Of a stretch of 64,000 nt of DNA, positions 42,359-51,558 are shown in pieces. A program made the position numbers and the translations under genes. The notes beneath the pieces are model-generated. The model had not been told where the DNA came from, did no database searches, and saw only the letters and a list, made by a program, of their open reading frames with translations. The stretch covers positions 744,001 to 808,000 of the forward strand of contig NZ_CP041743.1 in NCBI RefSeq assembly GCF_007556815.1, given 5' to 3'. Position 1 is the first letter of the stretch; the number at the start of each line of letters is the position of its first letter. Origin of the DNA: Paraburkholderia megapolitana. GTDB lineage: Bacteria > Pseudomonadota > Gammaproteobacteria > Burkholderiales > Burkholderiaceae.

Positions 42359-43882
42359 CTAACGGTTCCACGGCGACGTCGCATACGCATCGCGCAGCCG
42401 CCGCTTCGCGATCTTGCCGTTGTCGTCGCGCGGCAGATGCGCGACGAACGCAATCTCGCGAGGGATCTTGTAGCCCGCAATCAGCGGACGCAAAAAGTCG
42501 ATCAACGCTTCCGCCGAAAGACCGCTCGCAGCCGCATCGCATTCGATCGCCGCGACGAGCCGCTCGCCATACTCGGCATCGGGCACACCGAACACCGCGA
42601 CGTCGCCGAGCGCCGGATGCCGCGCAAGCGCATTCTCGATTTCAACCGGATAGATATTGACGCCACCCGAGATGACCATGTCCGACGCACGGTCGCAGAC
42701 GTACAGATAGCCGTCGGCGTCGAGATAGCCCATGTCGCCGAGCGTGACGAGCCCGTCGCGCTCGATCCGCTCGCGCGCCGCGTGGTTGTTGCGGTAAGTG
42801 AAGTCCGGATAGGCGGGCTGGCGCGCATAGATCAAGCCGATTTCGCCGACATCGCACGATTCGCCCGACTCGCGGCGAATCCGCACCTGCGCGTCACCGA
42901 CCGGGCGCCCAGCGCTGCCTGGGCGTGCCAGTGCATCGCGCGAATCGATCACAGTGACCATCCCAACTTCGCTCGACGCATAGGTCTCGTAGACGATCGG
43001 GCCGAGCCATTCGATCATCGCGCGCTTCACATCCGGCGAGCACGGTGCGCCCGTAGATGCGATGAAGCGCAGCGACGACAGATCGTAACGCGCACGTTCA
43101 GCGGCGGACAGCTTCAGCAGACGCACATACATGATCGGCACGAGATAAAGCGTGTCGATCCGGTGGCGCTCGATCAACTCCAGTACACGCAACGCATCGA
43201 AGCGCGGCATCAGCACCAGCAGCGCGGCGGTTTGCATCGCGCTGCGTGCGAATAGCGTCGGCGCGCTGTGATACAGCGGCGCGGGTAACAATACGCGGCA
43301 ACCGGGCACGATCCCAAAGGTGCTCGCGATCACCGTTTGCGACTGTTGATCGCGTGCCTGCAATTGATCGAGCGGCACCGCATCGCGCACGACGCCTTTC
43401 GGCCGGCCGGTCGTGCCCGACGTGTACACGAGATGTCCGCGCGGTGCGACGGTCGGCCCGTCGTAAGGCGCCTGGCTGGCAAGCCAGCTTTCGTAGCGCA
43501 GCGCGGCTTCGCTGCGCACCGGTACGTAATGACCGGAGACCGGATTCGCATCGACGGCGAGCAACAGCGTGTCTCGCGGCACCACGTGCAGACACGCTGC
43601 TAGCAGCTCGGCATCGGCGATCAATACCTTCGCAGCGGAATCGACCAGCAGGTATTCGATCTCCGCAGGCGTGAAGTGCCAGTTGATCGGGCAGTACATG
43701 CAGCCCGCTATGCGGCACGCCTGGATCACGTCGAGATATTCAGGGAGATTGCCCATCAGGACCGCGACCGTGTCGCCTTCGCGGATGCCGAGCCGGTACA
43801 GGCCGCCCGCCAGACGCTGGCCGCGCGCGAGCAGTTCGTCGCCGGGCCGCAGGCGGTCTTCGAAGATCAGATCAGCGGGCAT
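42359..43882 (-). CDS. Acyl-CoA synthetase (AMP-dependent ligase)
   Basis: This 507-aa ANL-superfamily enzyme activates a carboxylic acid with ATP and CoA. Visible motifs are the P-loop YTSGTTGRPKG near residue 155, A5-type YETYASSEVG, A8 YVCDRASDMVISGGVNIYP (hinge) and the C-terminal catalytic Lys in DDNGKIAKRRL. The N-terminus is a little short for the family but the start at 43882 has a Shine-Dalgarno-like AAGGGTG. The neighbouring flavin monooxygenase and binding protein suggest an aromatic or phenylalkanoic acid substrate, which remains inference. Confidence 0.88.
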   Translation of the reverse strand: MPADLIFEDRLRPGDELLARGQRLAGGLYRLGIREGDTVAVLMGNLPEYLDVIQACRIAGCMYCPINWHFTPAEIEYLLVDSAAKVLIADAELLAACLHVVPRDTLLLAVDANPVSGHYVPVRSEAALRYESWLASQAPYDGPTVAPRGHLVYTSGTTGRPKGVVRDAVPLDQLQARDQQSQTVIASTFGIVPGCRVLLPAPLYHSAPTLFARSAMQTAALLVLMPRFDALRVLELIERHRIDTLYLVPIMYVRLLKLSAAERARYDLSSLRFIASTGAPCSPDVKRAMIEWLGPIVYETYASSEVGMVTVIDSRDALARPGSAGRPVGDAQVRIRRESGESCDVGEIGLIYARQPAYPDFTYRNNHAARERIERDGLVTLGDMGYLDADGYLYVCDRASDMVISGGVNIYPVEIENALARHPALGDVAVFGVPDAEYGERLVAAIECDAAASGLSAEALIDFLRPLIAGYKIPREIAFVAHLPRDDNGKIAKRRLRDAYATSPWNR

Positions 43883-44096
43883 GGGCGGTCACCCTTGACA
43901 GACTGCGGGAGCACAGCGGCGTATGGAAGCGTGGTATCGGCATAGGCGTCTCCATCGTGGATCGTTCGGTTCGGGGCTTGCCCCGTCACGCGTGTCGACG
44001 ACTATGCTTGACTATCGGTCTTGCGACAATCCCGTTGATTCCCCTGGTTAGCCGGGTTAGTCAGGTTTATCGATCAGCGTGCGCCGCTTCCAGCTG

Positions 44097-44300
44097 CTAC
44101 GTCCGACGCGTCGCCCCATTACGTGCGATTTGCATCGCTTCGAGCAGCGTCGCGTGGTCGCCGATGTGATTCGCCAGCAGCAGGATCAACTGCGCATTCG
44201 TCGACTGGCTTTGGGCATCGTCCAGATCGCGATGCATGTCGATCAGCGCTTCGTAGAAATCGTCGGGGCGCGCGAGATTTGGTTCGGTGTTGAGCGGCAT
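44097..44300 (-). CDS. DUF2783 domain-containing protein
   Basis: This is a 67-aa protein: MPLNTEPNLARPDDFYEALI, then SQSTNAQLILLLANHIGDHATLLEAM. This is the DUF2783 pattern of one compact helical domain. The start at 44300 follows GGAGAGG. DUF2783 genes commonly sit beside FAD monooxygenases of aromatic catabolism, as here (20 nt after the monooxygenase stop). This suggests an accessory role for that enzyme, but no biochemical function is established to my knowledge. Confidence 0.82.
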   Translation of the reverse strand: MPLNTEPNLARPDDFYEALIDMHRDLDDAQSQSTNAQLILLLANHIGDHATLLEAMQIARNGATRRT

Positions 44301-44320
44301 ACTTGTCCTCTCCTTGTGTG

Positions 44321-46048
44321 CTACTGCGCGCTGTTCTCTAGACAAAGCGCGCGTCCGAGTGCCTCTTCGATGCGGCGTGCGTCGATATTTCTCCAGCGTG
44401 CGCAGACATGCTGGTCGGGCCGCACCAGGTAGAACGCGCCAGCTGTTGCGTCGTAACGCGCCGCCGCGAGTCCTTCGCTATCGATCGCCACGGTTGCGTA
44501 AGGAAAGCGGCGCGTGAGTGTCGTAGCGAGATCGTGTGAGTCCGCGCTCACGATCAGCACGAACCGTAAAGGCACGCTCGCATTCGCGAGCGCCTGCAAG
44601 ACATTTTGCGTGTCGTCGTCGATACCGTCCGCACCGCAGAACAGCAACCCGGTGAACTGCTGGCCTAGTTGCGGTAACAACCACGCCGGCTGTCCAGCGT
44701 GCTCGAGCGGCGCATCGCAACACGCGGCGCCCGGCACCATCCGACCATCGAAAGCGTCGCTGTCCGGTGTGTTGAGTATGGAATCGCCCAGCACCGTCGG
44801 CACCGACAACCGCCCGCTATTGACAAGCTGCCGCGCAAACACATGCTCGCCTGCAAGCGTCAGCACGGCATCGCGAAACACGCGGCTGACCGCACTCTTC
44901 GGCGTGATGAAATCGGTCGAGTGCGTGGAATGGCGGATATTCTCGTCGGCTGCGTATTCGCGCTCGGCCGCATAGCTGTCGAGCAGCGCATCGGGCGCAC
45001 GGCCAGTCACCACCATCGCGAGCTTCCACGCAAGATTCTCCGCGTCCTGCACACCGCTGTTCGCGCCGCGCGCGCCGAACGGCGACACACCGTGCGCGGC
45101 ATCGCCGGCGAACAGCACGATGCCGTGACGAAAGCGTTCCATCCGCAGACACGAGAATGTGTACACACTGACCCACTGCAGTTCGAATTTCGCGTCCGCG
45201 CCGAGCAGCGCGCGCACGCGAGGAATCACACGCTCGGGGGTTTTCTCGAGCACAGGGTCCGCGTCCCAGCCCAGTTGAAAGTCGATCCGCCACACGTTGT
45301 CGGGCTGACGATGCAACAGCACCGACTGGTTCGGATGAAACGGCGGATCGAACCAGAACCAGCGCTCGGTTGGAAAATCCGCTTCCATTTTCACGTCGGC
45401 GATCAGAAAGCGGTCCTTGAACGTGCGTCCGCGGCTGTCGAGTCCCATCAGTGCGCGCAACGGGCTACGCGAGCCGTCGGCCGCGACGACATAGCGACCT
45501 CGCAGCGCATACGGACCATCGGGTGTGTCGACTGTCAGCGTCACGCTGGCATCCGGCGCACCGGGCGCGCCTGCCTGCTGCAAACCGGTCACGCGATTTT
45601 TCCAGCGGATTTCAAGGTTCGGCAGTTCGCTCGCGCGCTCGAGCAGATAGCCTTCGACGTAGTACTGCTGCAAGTTAATGAACGCAGGCCGGTGATGACC
45701 GCTTTCCGGCAGCAGATTGAACGTGTAGACGAGATCGTCGCGCAGGAACACCTTGCCGACGTTCCAGCTCACGCCCTTGTCGACCATGCGCTGGCCGCAG
45801 CCGAGCCGGTCGAAGATATCGAGCGTGCGTTTCGCGAAGCAGATCGCGCGCGAACCTGTAGACAGCGTGCAGTCGTCGTCCACCAGCACGACCGGCACGC
45901 CCTGCTGCGCAATATCGATTGCGGTTGCGAGGCCCACCGGCCCCGCGCCAACCACGATCACCGGATGCACGCTCGCCTCATCCACGCCGTGCCGCTGCTC
46001 GCGGCACGGCCGGTAGTCGAACGACAGCGCCTGGTAGTCGATGCTCAT
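44321..46048 (-). CDS. FAD-dependent monooxygenase (aromatic hydroxylase, MhpA-like)
   Basis: This 575-aa class A flavoprotein hydroxylase has the PHBH fold: VIVVGAGPVGLATAIDIAQQ (Rossmann, about residues 30-49), DG motif YVVAADGSRSPLRALMG, and GD motif IVLFAGDAAHGVSPFGARGAN. The long C-terminal region (about 390-575) resembles the thioredoxin-like extension of phenol and 3-(3-hydroxyphenyl)propionate hydroxylases. It is the central enzyme of the operon with an MBL-fold protein, DUF2783, acyl-CoA ligase and binding protein. The substrate is probably a hydroxylated aromatic compound, but no close functional match can be named. Confidence 0.87.
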   Translation of the reverse strand: MSIDYQALSFDYRPCREQRHGVDEASVHPVIVVGAGPVGLATAIDIAQQGVPVVLVDDDCTLSTGSRAICFAKRTLDIFDRLGCGQRMVDKGVSWNVGKVFLRDDLVYTFNLLPESGHHRPAFINLQQYYVEGYLLERASELPNLEIRWKNRVTGLQQAGAPGAPDASVTLTVDTPDGPYALRGRYVVAADGSRSPLRALMGLDSRGRTFKDRFLIADVKMEADFPTERWFWFDPPFHPNQSVLLHRQPDNVWRIDFQLGWDADPVLEKTPERVIPRVRALLGADAKFELQWVSVYTFSCLRMERFRHGIVLFAGDAAHGVSPFGARGANSGVQDAENLAWKLAMVVTGRAPDALLDSYAAEREYAADENIRHSTHSTDFITPKSAVSRVFRDAVLTLAGEHVFARQLVNSGRLSVPTVLGDSILNTPDSDAFDGRMVPGAACCDAPLEHAGQPAWLLPQLGQQFTGLLFCGADGIDDDTQNVLQALANASVPLRFVLIVSADSHDLATTLTRRFPYATVAIDSEGLAAARYDATAGAFYLVRPDQHVCARWRNIDARRIEEALGRALCLENSAQ

Positions 46049-46099
46049 TTACAGTGTCTCCATCCGTCTCCCGCGCGCCTTCTCGGCGCTGCGCATTGC

Positions 46100-47059
46100 C
46101 TAGCCCTGCAGAGCGCTCCACATGTCCTTGTCGCGCTGCGCGGTCCAGATGCGCGGATGTTTGATACCGCTCGCTTCGTCAAACGCGCGCGACACATCGA
46201 ACGGCAGACAGTGTTCGTAGATGAAGACCTGGCCGAACTTCGGATCCATTGCCTTGCGCGTATGCGCCATCGCCGCCTTCAGATCGAGCTGTTGCTCGAC
46301 CGCTTCGCGGCCGCTTTGCAGCAGCGTCGTGACGAAATCCTTCGTGTAATCGATACCCTTGTGAACGTCCTGCGGCGTAGTCAGCGCGGGGCCGCGGCCC
46401 GGCACGAGCTTGTCCGCACCGAGTGCGCGCAGCGCTTCGAGCGTGGCAGGCCACTGTTCGAGCTGCGCGTCGCCGCAGTAGCACGCAGCGTCGTACTCGA
46501 CGAGATCGCCCGAGAACAGCACCTTCTGCGACGGCAACCAGACGATCGTGTCGCCCTTCGTATGACCGGCGCCCAGGTGCTCGATGCGCACTTCCAGCTT
46601 GCCGAGAAACAGCGTGATCTCGCGTTCGAACACGAGGGTCGGCCACGTCAAACCCGGCACCGTTTCGACACCCGCGAACAGACGCGGAAAGCGCTCGATT
46701 TCCGACTTCATGTCCGCTTCGCCACGCTCGACGATCATTTCGTAGGTGCCGCGACTCGCGATCACCTGCTGCGCGCCCTCGGCGAAATATGCCGATGCGC
46801 CCAGCACGCGCACCGCGTGGTAGTGCGACAGCACGACGTACTTGATCGGTTTGTCGGTGACGGTGCGGATCCTTGCGATCAGGTCCTGCGCCATCGCGGG
46901 CGTCGCGGTCGTATCGACGATCAGCACACCATCGTCGCCGACGATCACGCCCGAGTTCGGATCGCCCTCGGCCGTATAGGCGTAGGCGTTCTCGGACAGT
47001 TGTGTGAACGTGATTTTCTTTTCCTCGAGATCGGCCTGCGATGCAAATGCTTTTGTCAT
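46100..47059 (-). CDS. MBL-fold protein with altered metal motif
   Basis: This is a 319-aa metallo-beta-lactamase-fold protein. The strand-turn motif that is normally HxHxDH reads SHYHAVRVLG, keeping the two His but replacing Asp and the third His by Val and Arg. Later ligands are kept: GAGHTKGDTIVWLP and LFSGDLVEYDAACY. The start MTKAFASQADLEEKK at 47059 has GGAGG 7 nt upstream. It is the first gene of the catabolic operon, facing the IclR pair across a long palindrome. It may bind one metal or use an altered site. Confidence 0.83.
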   Translation of the reverse strand: MTKAFASQADLEEKKITFTQLSENAYAYTAEGDPNSGVIVGDDGVLIVDTTATPAMAQDLIARIRTVTDKPIKYVVLSHYHAVRVLGASAYFAEGAQQVIASRGTYEMIVERGEADMKSEIERFPRLFAGVETVPGLTWPTLVFEREITLFLGKLEVRIEHLGAGHTKGDTIVWLPSQKVLFSGDLVEYDAACYCGDAQLEQWPATLEALRALGADKLVPGRGPALTTPQDVHKGIDYTKDFVTTLLQSGREAVEQQLDLKAAMAHTRKAMDPKFGQVFIYEHCLPFDVSRAFDEASGIKHPRIWTAQRDKDMWSALQG

Positions 47060-47216
47060 GTCTGCCTCCAGTGGAACTGTGACGGGCGGGACGAGACGAT
47101 GTGGCCGGTGGAACGGCAGGCAAGCGGCCTGCGGCATGGCGGGGAGTGTCTCGCCCCGCATTGATTGTTTGCTGCTCGGATAGCGGGGTGAAGCCATCTT
47201 AGGGCGGCCCAAGATT

Positions 47217-47252
47217 ATTTGTCAATAGCGAAATGTATCGCTATATACAAAT
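47217..47252. promoter_or_regulatory. 36-bp palindrome, probable IclR operator
   Basis: ATTTGT...ACAAAT outer arms and ATAGCGA-N6-TCGCTAT inner arms are nested on one centre; 14 of 18 positions per half are symmetric. The site lies between the divergent MBL-fold gene (start 47059) and the tandem IclR genes (start 47330). It overlaps likely -10 sequences (TATCGC/CTATAT). Confidence 0.7.
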
Positions 47253-47329
47253 CTTAAGCGGCGTACGATGATGGTCAGGAAGCCGGTCGGCTTCGGCTAA
47301 CATGGGCGTTTTTTCGAACGGCTGGATGT

Positions 47330-48205
47330 ATGGGCACAGCGGTGGGTACAGCAGTGGGCACAGCGACGAGACAGATGACGCAACGTACAGACAAAGCAGC
47401 AGCTACTGCACAGAAACCGCAGCGCGGCATCCAGAGCGTGGAAGTCGGCGGCCGGTTACTTGCCGCGCTGGCGCACGCCCGCGCGCCGCTCGCGCTGTCC
47501 GATCTCGCCGCGAGCGCGGCGCTCCCGCCGGGTCAGGCGCATGCGTACGCCGTCAGTCTCGCGCGGCTCGGGCTCATCAAGCGCGACGCCGTATCGGGGC
47601 GCTACGAACCCGGGCCGCTGGCGTTGCGGCTCGGTCTGCTGCATCTCGAACGGCAACCGGCGTTTCGCGTCGCGGTGCCGCGTGTCGCAGCGCTCGCCGA
47701 AGCAGTCGGTTTTAGCATCGCGATCTGCATCGCGGGGCCGCAAGGCCCGACGATCGTTCGCTACGAACACGCAGGGTTTCCGTTGCACGTGAACCTGCAT
47801 GTAGGCACCGTGATGTCGCTGACGACCACATCGACGGGACGCGTGTTCTGCGCCTGGCTGCCGCCATCCAAACTACACGCGATGCTGGCAAACCAGACCG
47901 GGCTCACCGATTACCCGGTTCCCACCGCAGAACGCGATGCGTTCGACGCAACGCTCGCAGCGATCCGCCGGCGCGGTATCGAGCGCGGCATCGATGCGCC
48001 GAGCCCAGGTATCAGCAGCCTGAGCGCGCCTGTCTGCGACGCCGCCGGTTGCCTGCAACTTGCATTGACCGCCATCGGCCCCACCGGCGCAATCGACGTC
48101 ACATGGAACGGCGCGCTTGCTCGCGCGTTGCTCGACACCACGCGGGCGATCGGCGCGGATCTCGCCGCGCTATCACTATCGCCGACGCTGGAGGCGACGC
48201 CATGA
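47330..48205 (+). CDS. IclR family transcriptional regulator, first of a tandem pair
   Basis: The product is up to 291 aa. Winged helix: PQRGIQSVEVGGRLLAALA, then LALSDLAASAALPPGQAHAYAVSL (core LSDLAASAALPPGQA). The effector domain (about 110-285) has HVNLHVGTVMSLTTTSTGRVF and SLSAPVCDAAGCLQLALT. The first 45 nt contain three 12-nt repeats encoding GTAV-GTAV-GTAT, so the true start may be the ATG at 47375. It overlaps the second iclR gene by ATGA and is divergent from the catabolic operon. Confidence 0.88.
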   Translation: MGTAVGTAVGTATRQMTQRTDKAAATAQKPQRGIQSVEVGGRLLAALAHARAPLALSDLAASAALPPGQAHAYAVSLARLGLIKRDAVSGRYEPGPLALRLGLLHLERQPAFRVAVPRVAALAEAVGFSIAICIAGPQGPTIVRYEHAGFPLHVNLHVGTVMSLTTTSTGRVFCAWLPPSKLHAMLANQTGLTDYPVPTAERDAFDATLAAIRRRGIERGIDAPSPGISSLSAPVCDAAGCLQLALTAIGPTGAIDVTWNGALARALLDTTRAIGADLAALSLSPTLEATP

Positions 48206-49062
48206 CGACCGAAACGCTCGACCCATCCGCCGCCGATACCAAACCGCAGCGCGGTATCCAGTCGCTCGACAGCACCGGCGAACTGCTCGCCGCGCTTGTT
48301 GCAGCAGGTGTCCCGCTCACGCTACGCGATCTCGCGGCGGCCGCCGGGATGCCGCCGGCGAAGGCCTTCCCGCACCTCGTGAGCCTGCAGAAGATCGGCT
48401 TGCTGAGTCGTGACGCCGACGGTTGCTTCGCAGCCGGCCCGCTTGCGCTCGAACTCGGGCTGATCGGCCTGCAACGTCTGTCGCCAACCCGCGAAGCCGA
48501 GGCCGAAGTCGTCGAACTCGCGGCGTCGACTGACATGAGCGTCGCCATGGCCGTGCTCGGGCCGCTCGGGCCGACCGTCGTGCGGCTCGAAGAATCGCCG
48601 CGACCGCTACACGTGAGCCTGCGGGTCGGCACCGTGATGTCGCTCGTCAACACCGCGATCGGCCGCGTGTTCGCCGCTTACATTGCCGACGACGTGCGGC
48701 GCGATCTGCTTGGGCAAGATGGTTTGCGGCTGGCCGGCGCCGAACCCGCGGAGATCTTCGCGCAATCATCGTCCACGCGCGGCGCAGCCGCGGCGCGCCT
48801 CCAGCCCGGCTATCTGCAACGGCTTGCGCAGATCCGTGCGAACGGCATCGACACCGCGTTGAACAAGCCGATCCCCGGCATCAATACGCTGGCCGCGCCG
48901 GTGTTCGATCACACCGGCAGCATCTGTGTGGTGATCGCCGTAATGGGGCCGGCGGGTAGTTTCGATAGCGATACGGCGGGGCATCCTGCGTTGACGCTGC
49001 TTGCCGCGACTCAACGTCTGTCGCACCGGTTTGGTTATATGGCGGTACCGGCCGGTAGCTAG
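48202..49062 (+). CDS. IclR family transcriptional regulator, second of a tandem pair
   Basis: This 286-aa regulator is paralogous to the preceding one. Both share KPQRGIQS, PLALxLGL and HVxLxVGTVMSL at equivalent positions. The DNA-binding helix is LRDLAAAAGMPPAKAFPHLV and the effector domain ends with INTLAAPVFDHTGSICVVIAVM. Start ATG at 48202 overlaps the upstream stop (ATGA) and has GGAGG, so translation is coupled. The pair may form heteromers or sense two related ligands. It precedes an exported MBL hydrolase and a CobW GTPase on the same strand. Confidence 0.9.
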   Translation: MTTETLDPSAADTKPQRGIQSLDSTGELLAALVAAGVPLTLRDLAAAAGMPPAKAFPHLVSLQKIGLLSRDADGCFAAGPLALELGLIGLQRLSPTREAEAEVVELAASTDMSVAMAVLGPLGPTVVRLEESPRPLHVSLRVGTVMSLVNTAIGRVFAAYIADDVRRDLLGQDGLRLAGAEPAEIFAQSSSTRGAAAARLQPGYLQRLAQIRANGIDTALNKPIPGINTLAAPVFDHTGSICVVIAVMGPAGSFDSDTAGHPALTLLAATQRLSHRFGYMAVPAGS

Positions 49063-49116
49063 CGAGGCCGAACAAGACAAGACCCACAACTTCGACGAAG
49101 AGAAAGAGACCCACAC

Positions 49117-50100
49117 ATGAGCGATCAACCCTTCGGACGCAACCGCCGCGACTTCATGCGCCTCGCCGTCACCGCCGGCGCCACTGCATCGCTGCCGTGG
49201 ATGCAGCAGGCCGACGCGCAAACGCCCGCTGCATCGACCACCACGCTGTCGTCCAAAGGCACGCAGCTGGTCCTGCTCGGCACGAAAGGCGGCCCGACGC
49301 CGTCCGATCTGCGCGCAGCACCGGCGAACGTGCTCCTCGTCGATGGTCAGCCGTATGTGGTCGACTGCGGCAACGGCGTCGCATTGCAGCTAACCAAGGC
49401 GGGTATCAAGCTGCCGAAGCTGCGCGACATTTTCATCACGCATCACCACTCGGATCACAACGCCGATCTCGGCAACCTCGTGTTTCTCGCGTGGGCCACC
49501 GGGCTGCATACGCCGGTCCATCTGTACGGACCGCCGCGCATCGCGAAGATGATCGACGACTTCGTCGACATGAACGCAATCGATCTCGACGTGCGCATGC
49601 GCGAGGAAGGTCGTCCGCCGTTGCGGCCGCTGATCAACATTCACGAGTTCGATGGGCCGCGCCTCGTGATGGAAGACGAGCGCGTGCGCGTGACGTCGAC
49701 CCTCGTCGATCACTACACGATCAAACCCGCATTCGCGTACCGCTTCGAAACCCGTGACCGCACAGTCGTGTTCTCCGGCGATACGACCTACTATCCAGCG
49801 CTCGCCGATTTCGCCAAAGGCGCGGATGTGCTCGTGCACGAAGTAATGTATCTGCCTGCGCTAGCCAAGCTGATGAAGAGCGTCGACAACGCACCGACGC
49901 TGCTCGACCATCTCGTGAAGAGCCACACATCGACTGAACAGGTCGGCAAGATCGCGGCCGCTGCCGGCGTGAAAACACTGGTGCTGAGTCATTTCGTGCC
50001 CGGCGGCGACCCCGCAATCACCGACGACATGTGGGCCGCCGACGCGCGCCGTCACTTCGATGGCGAAGTGATCGTCGGGCGCGACCTGCAGATCATCTGA
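49117..50100 (+). CDS. Tat-exported MBL-fold metallo-hydrolase
   Basis: This is a 327-aa enzyme with a twin-arginine signal (GRNRRDFMRLAVTAG) and likely cleavage after ADA near residue 35. The metal motif is intact: FITHHHSDHNADLGNLVF, then the Asp of VFSGDTTYYPALADF and the final His of LVLSHFVPGGD. The order resembles RNase Z/arylsulfatase-type periplasmic hydrolases (lactonase- or sulfatase-like). It is 54 nt downstream of the second iclR and 12 nt upstream of the CobW gene. Its export suggests processing of an external ester or lactone before uptake. Confidence 0.87.
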   Translation: MSDQPFGRNRRDFMRLAVTAGATASLPWMQQADAQTPAASTTTLSSKGTQLVLLGTKGGPTPSDLRAAPANVLLVDGQPYVVDCGNGVALQLTKAGIKLPKLRDIFITHHHSDHNADLGNLVFLAWATGLHTPVHLYGPPRIAKMIDDFVDMNAIDLDVRMREEGRPPLRPLINIHEFDGPRLVMEDERVRVTSTLVDHYTIKPAFAYRFETRDRTVVFSGDTTYYPALADFAKGADVLVHEVMYLPALAKLMKSVDNAPTLLDHLVKSHTSTEQVGKIAAAAGVKTLVLSHFVPGGDPAITDDMWAADARRHFDGEVIVGRDLQII

Positions 50101-50112
50101 GTTCGAGTGCAC

Positions 50113-51165
50113 ATGACGCAGGCAACGCATGACGCAGCAGTTCCGGTCACGCTGCTCACCGGCTTTCTCGGCTCGGGCAAAACGACGCTGCTCAACCGGT
50201 TGCTGCCGCAACCAGCGCTCGGCCGTTGCGCGGTGGTTGTCAACGAGCTCGGTGCGATCGGTCTCGACCATCTGCTCGTCGGCGCGAACCGCGACGACAC
50301 CGTTGCGCTGATGGCAAACGGTTGTTTGTGCTGCGGTGTGCGCGACAGTCTCGCTTCCACGGTCGCGGATCTGCTCGAGCGGCGTGCGCGCGGCGAAATC
50401 CCGGCATTCGAGCGCCTGTTGATCGAAACCACCGGCCTCGCGCGGCCGGGGCCCGTCATCTCGCTGCTGCTCGGCGACGAGGCGCTGAGCGAACGCGTGC
50501 GGCTCGACGGCATCGTCGCGACCGTCGATGCGAAACACGGTGCGGCGCAACTTGCAAAGCACGAAGAATCGCGTGAGCAGGTTGCCGTCGCCGACCGCCT
50601 GCTGCTTACCAAGGCCGATCTCGTCGACGCAGGGACACTTGCTGCGCTCGAGATCGCGCTCGCTGCACTGAACCCCGGCGCGCCGCGTATCGCAGTACGC
50701 AACGGCGAGATCGACGCCGCGCAATTGCTCGACATCCTGACGCCGCGCGCGCTGCGCCCATGGCTGCGTACCGAGGCCGCGCCACGCAAACTGATGCGCG
50801 GTGCCGCAACGCCTCGTGCAATCCACACGGCCCATCCGGACATCGCGAGCTTCTGCCTGAGCTACGCGCAGCCACTGCCGATGCAGGCGCTTGAAAGCGC
50901 GCTGACCGTACTGCTCGGCTATCACGGCGAGCGGATTCTGCGCATGAAGGGCATCGGCAATTTCATCGGCGAAACGCGGCCTGTCGTATTGCATGGCGTG
51001 CAGCAGTGGCTGCACGAGCCGCTACAACTCGACCGCTGGCCCGACGACGACCGCAGGACGCGGCTCGTCTTTATCGTGCAGAACCTGGACGCATCGATCG
51101 TCGAGGCAACCATCGCGCATTTTCTGCGCGAGGCGGGCATGGAGTGCGTGGCGACCGTCGATTGA
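50113..51165 (+). CDS. CobW/YjiA family metal-chaperone GTPase
   Basis: This is a 350-aa G3E-family P-loop GTPase. Visible motifs are Walker A LTGFLGSGKTTLLNRLL (about residues 14-30), NELG switch, the metal-binding GCLCC (about 74-78), Walker B-like RLLIETTGLARPGP and LTKADLV as the guanine-specific motif. The C-terminal CobW_C domain follows (about 235-345). The ATG at 50113 is used rather than the GTG two codons earlier. Such GTPases insert or deliver metals. Its place beside metallo-hydrolase genes suggests it may serve the exported MBL enzyme. Confidence 0.9.
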   Translation: MTQATHDAAVPVTLLTGFLGSGKTTLLNRLLPQPALGRCAVVVNELGAIGLDHLLVGANRDDTVALMANGCLCCGVRDSLASTVADLLERRARGEIPAFERLLIETTGLARPGPVISLLLGDEALSERVRLDGIVATVDAKHGAAQLAKHEESREQVAVADRLLLTKADLVDAGTLAALEIALAALNPGAPRIAVRNGEIDAAQLLDILTPRALRPWLRTEAAPRKLMRGAATPRAIHTAHPDIASFCLSYAQPLPMQALESALTVLLGYHGERILRMKGIGNFIGETRPVVLHGVQQWLHEPLQLDRWPDDDRRTRLVFIVQNLDASIVEATIAHFLREAGMECVATVD

Positions 51166-51558
51166 ACGCGAGTCGTAGGCGCATCGCAGGCATTTCGCAA
51201 CCGCGCAGCCAGGTACCAATACCCCCTACCGCCAGATCGGGCTTTATCAACCATGACAAAAGCGTGTAAGTTTGCGGTTACGCCGTATTACACTCGCTCG
51301 CGCCGACCCGGCGGTGTTTGACGCGAAATCCGCGTTTTCCACCGTCAACCTTTGGTAAGGGGTGCCGTTATATATTATCGACCCGGTTGTGGAGTCCCGT
51401 TCCCGTACACCCGGCGCCACGTGTCGCAGATTCAGCGCGCCGGCGCGCAAATGCAGGAATCCGGACAAGTTGCGAATGATTCGCGATCCAGAACCGCTCG
51501 CTTAAACCGGCCGCACGTCGCATCGTCTTTAACCGGACCGGTCAAACAAAAGAATTTT
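51166..51558. other. Non-coding stretch before the DUF4118 gene
   Basis: About 390 nt with no credible coding frame. An AT-rich GTTATATATTATCG at about 51366-51379 is the best promoter-like segment for the downstream operon. Earlier in-frame starts for the DUF4118 protein exist here but give a charged, low-complexity N-terminus and are not favoured. Confidence 0.4.

Noticed and set aside
42315..43945. Plus-strand frames opposite the acyl-CoA ligase
   Set aside because: Arg/Ala-rich antisense translations without motifs, opposite a gene with complete ANL-family motifs.
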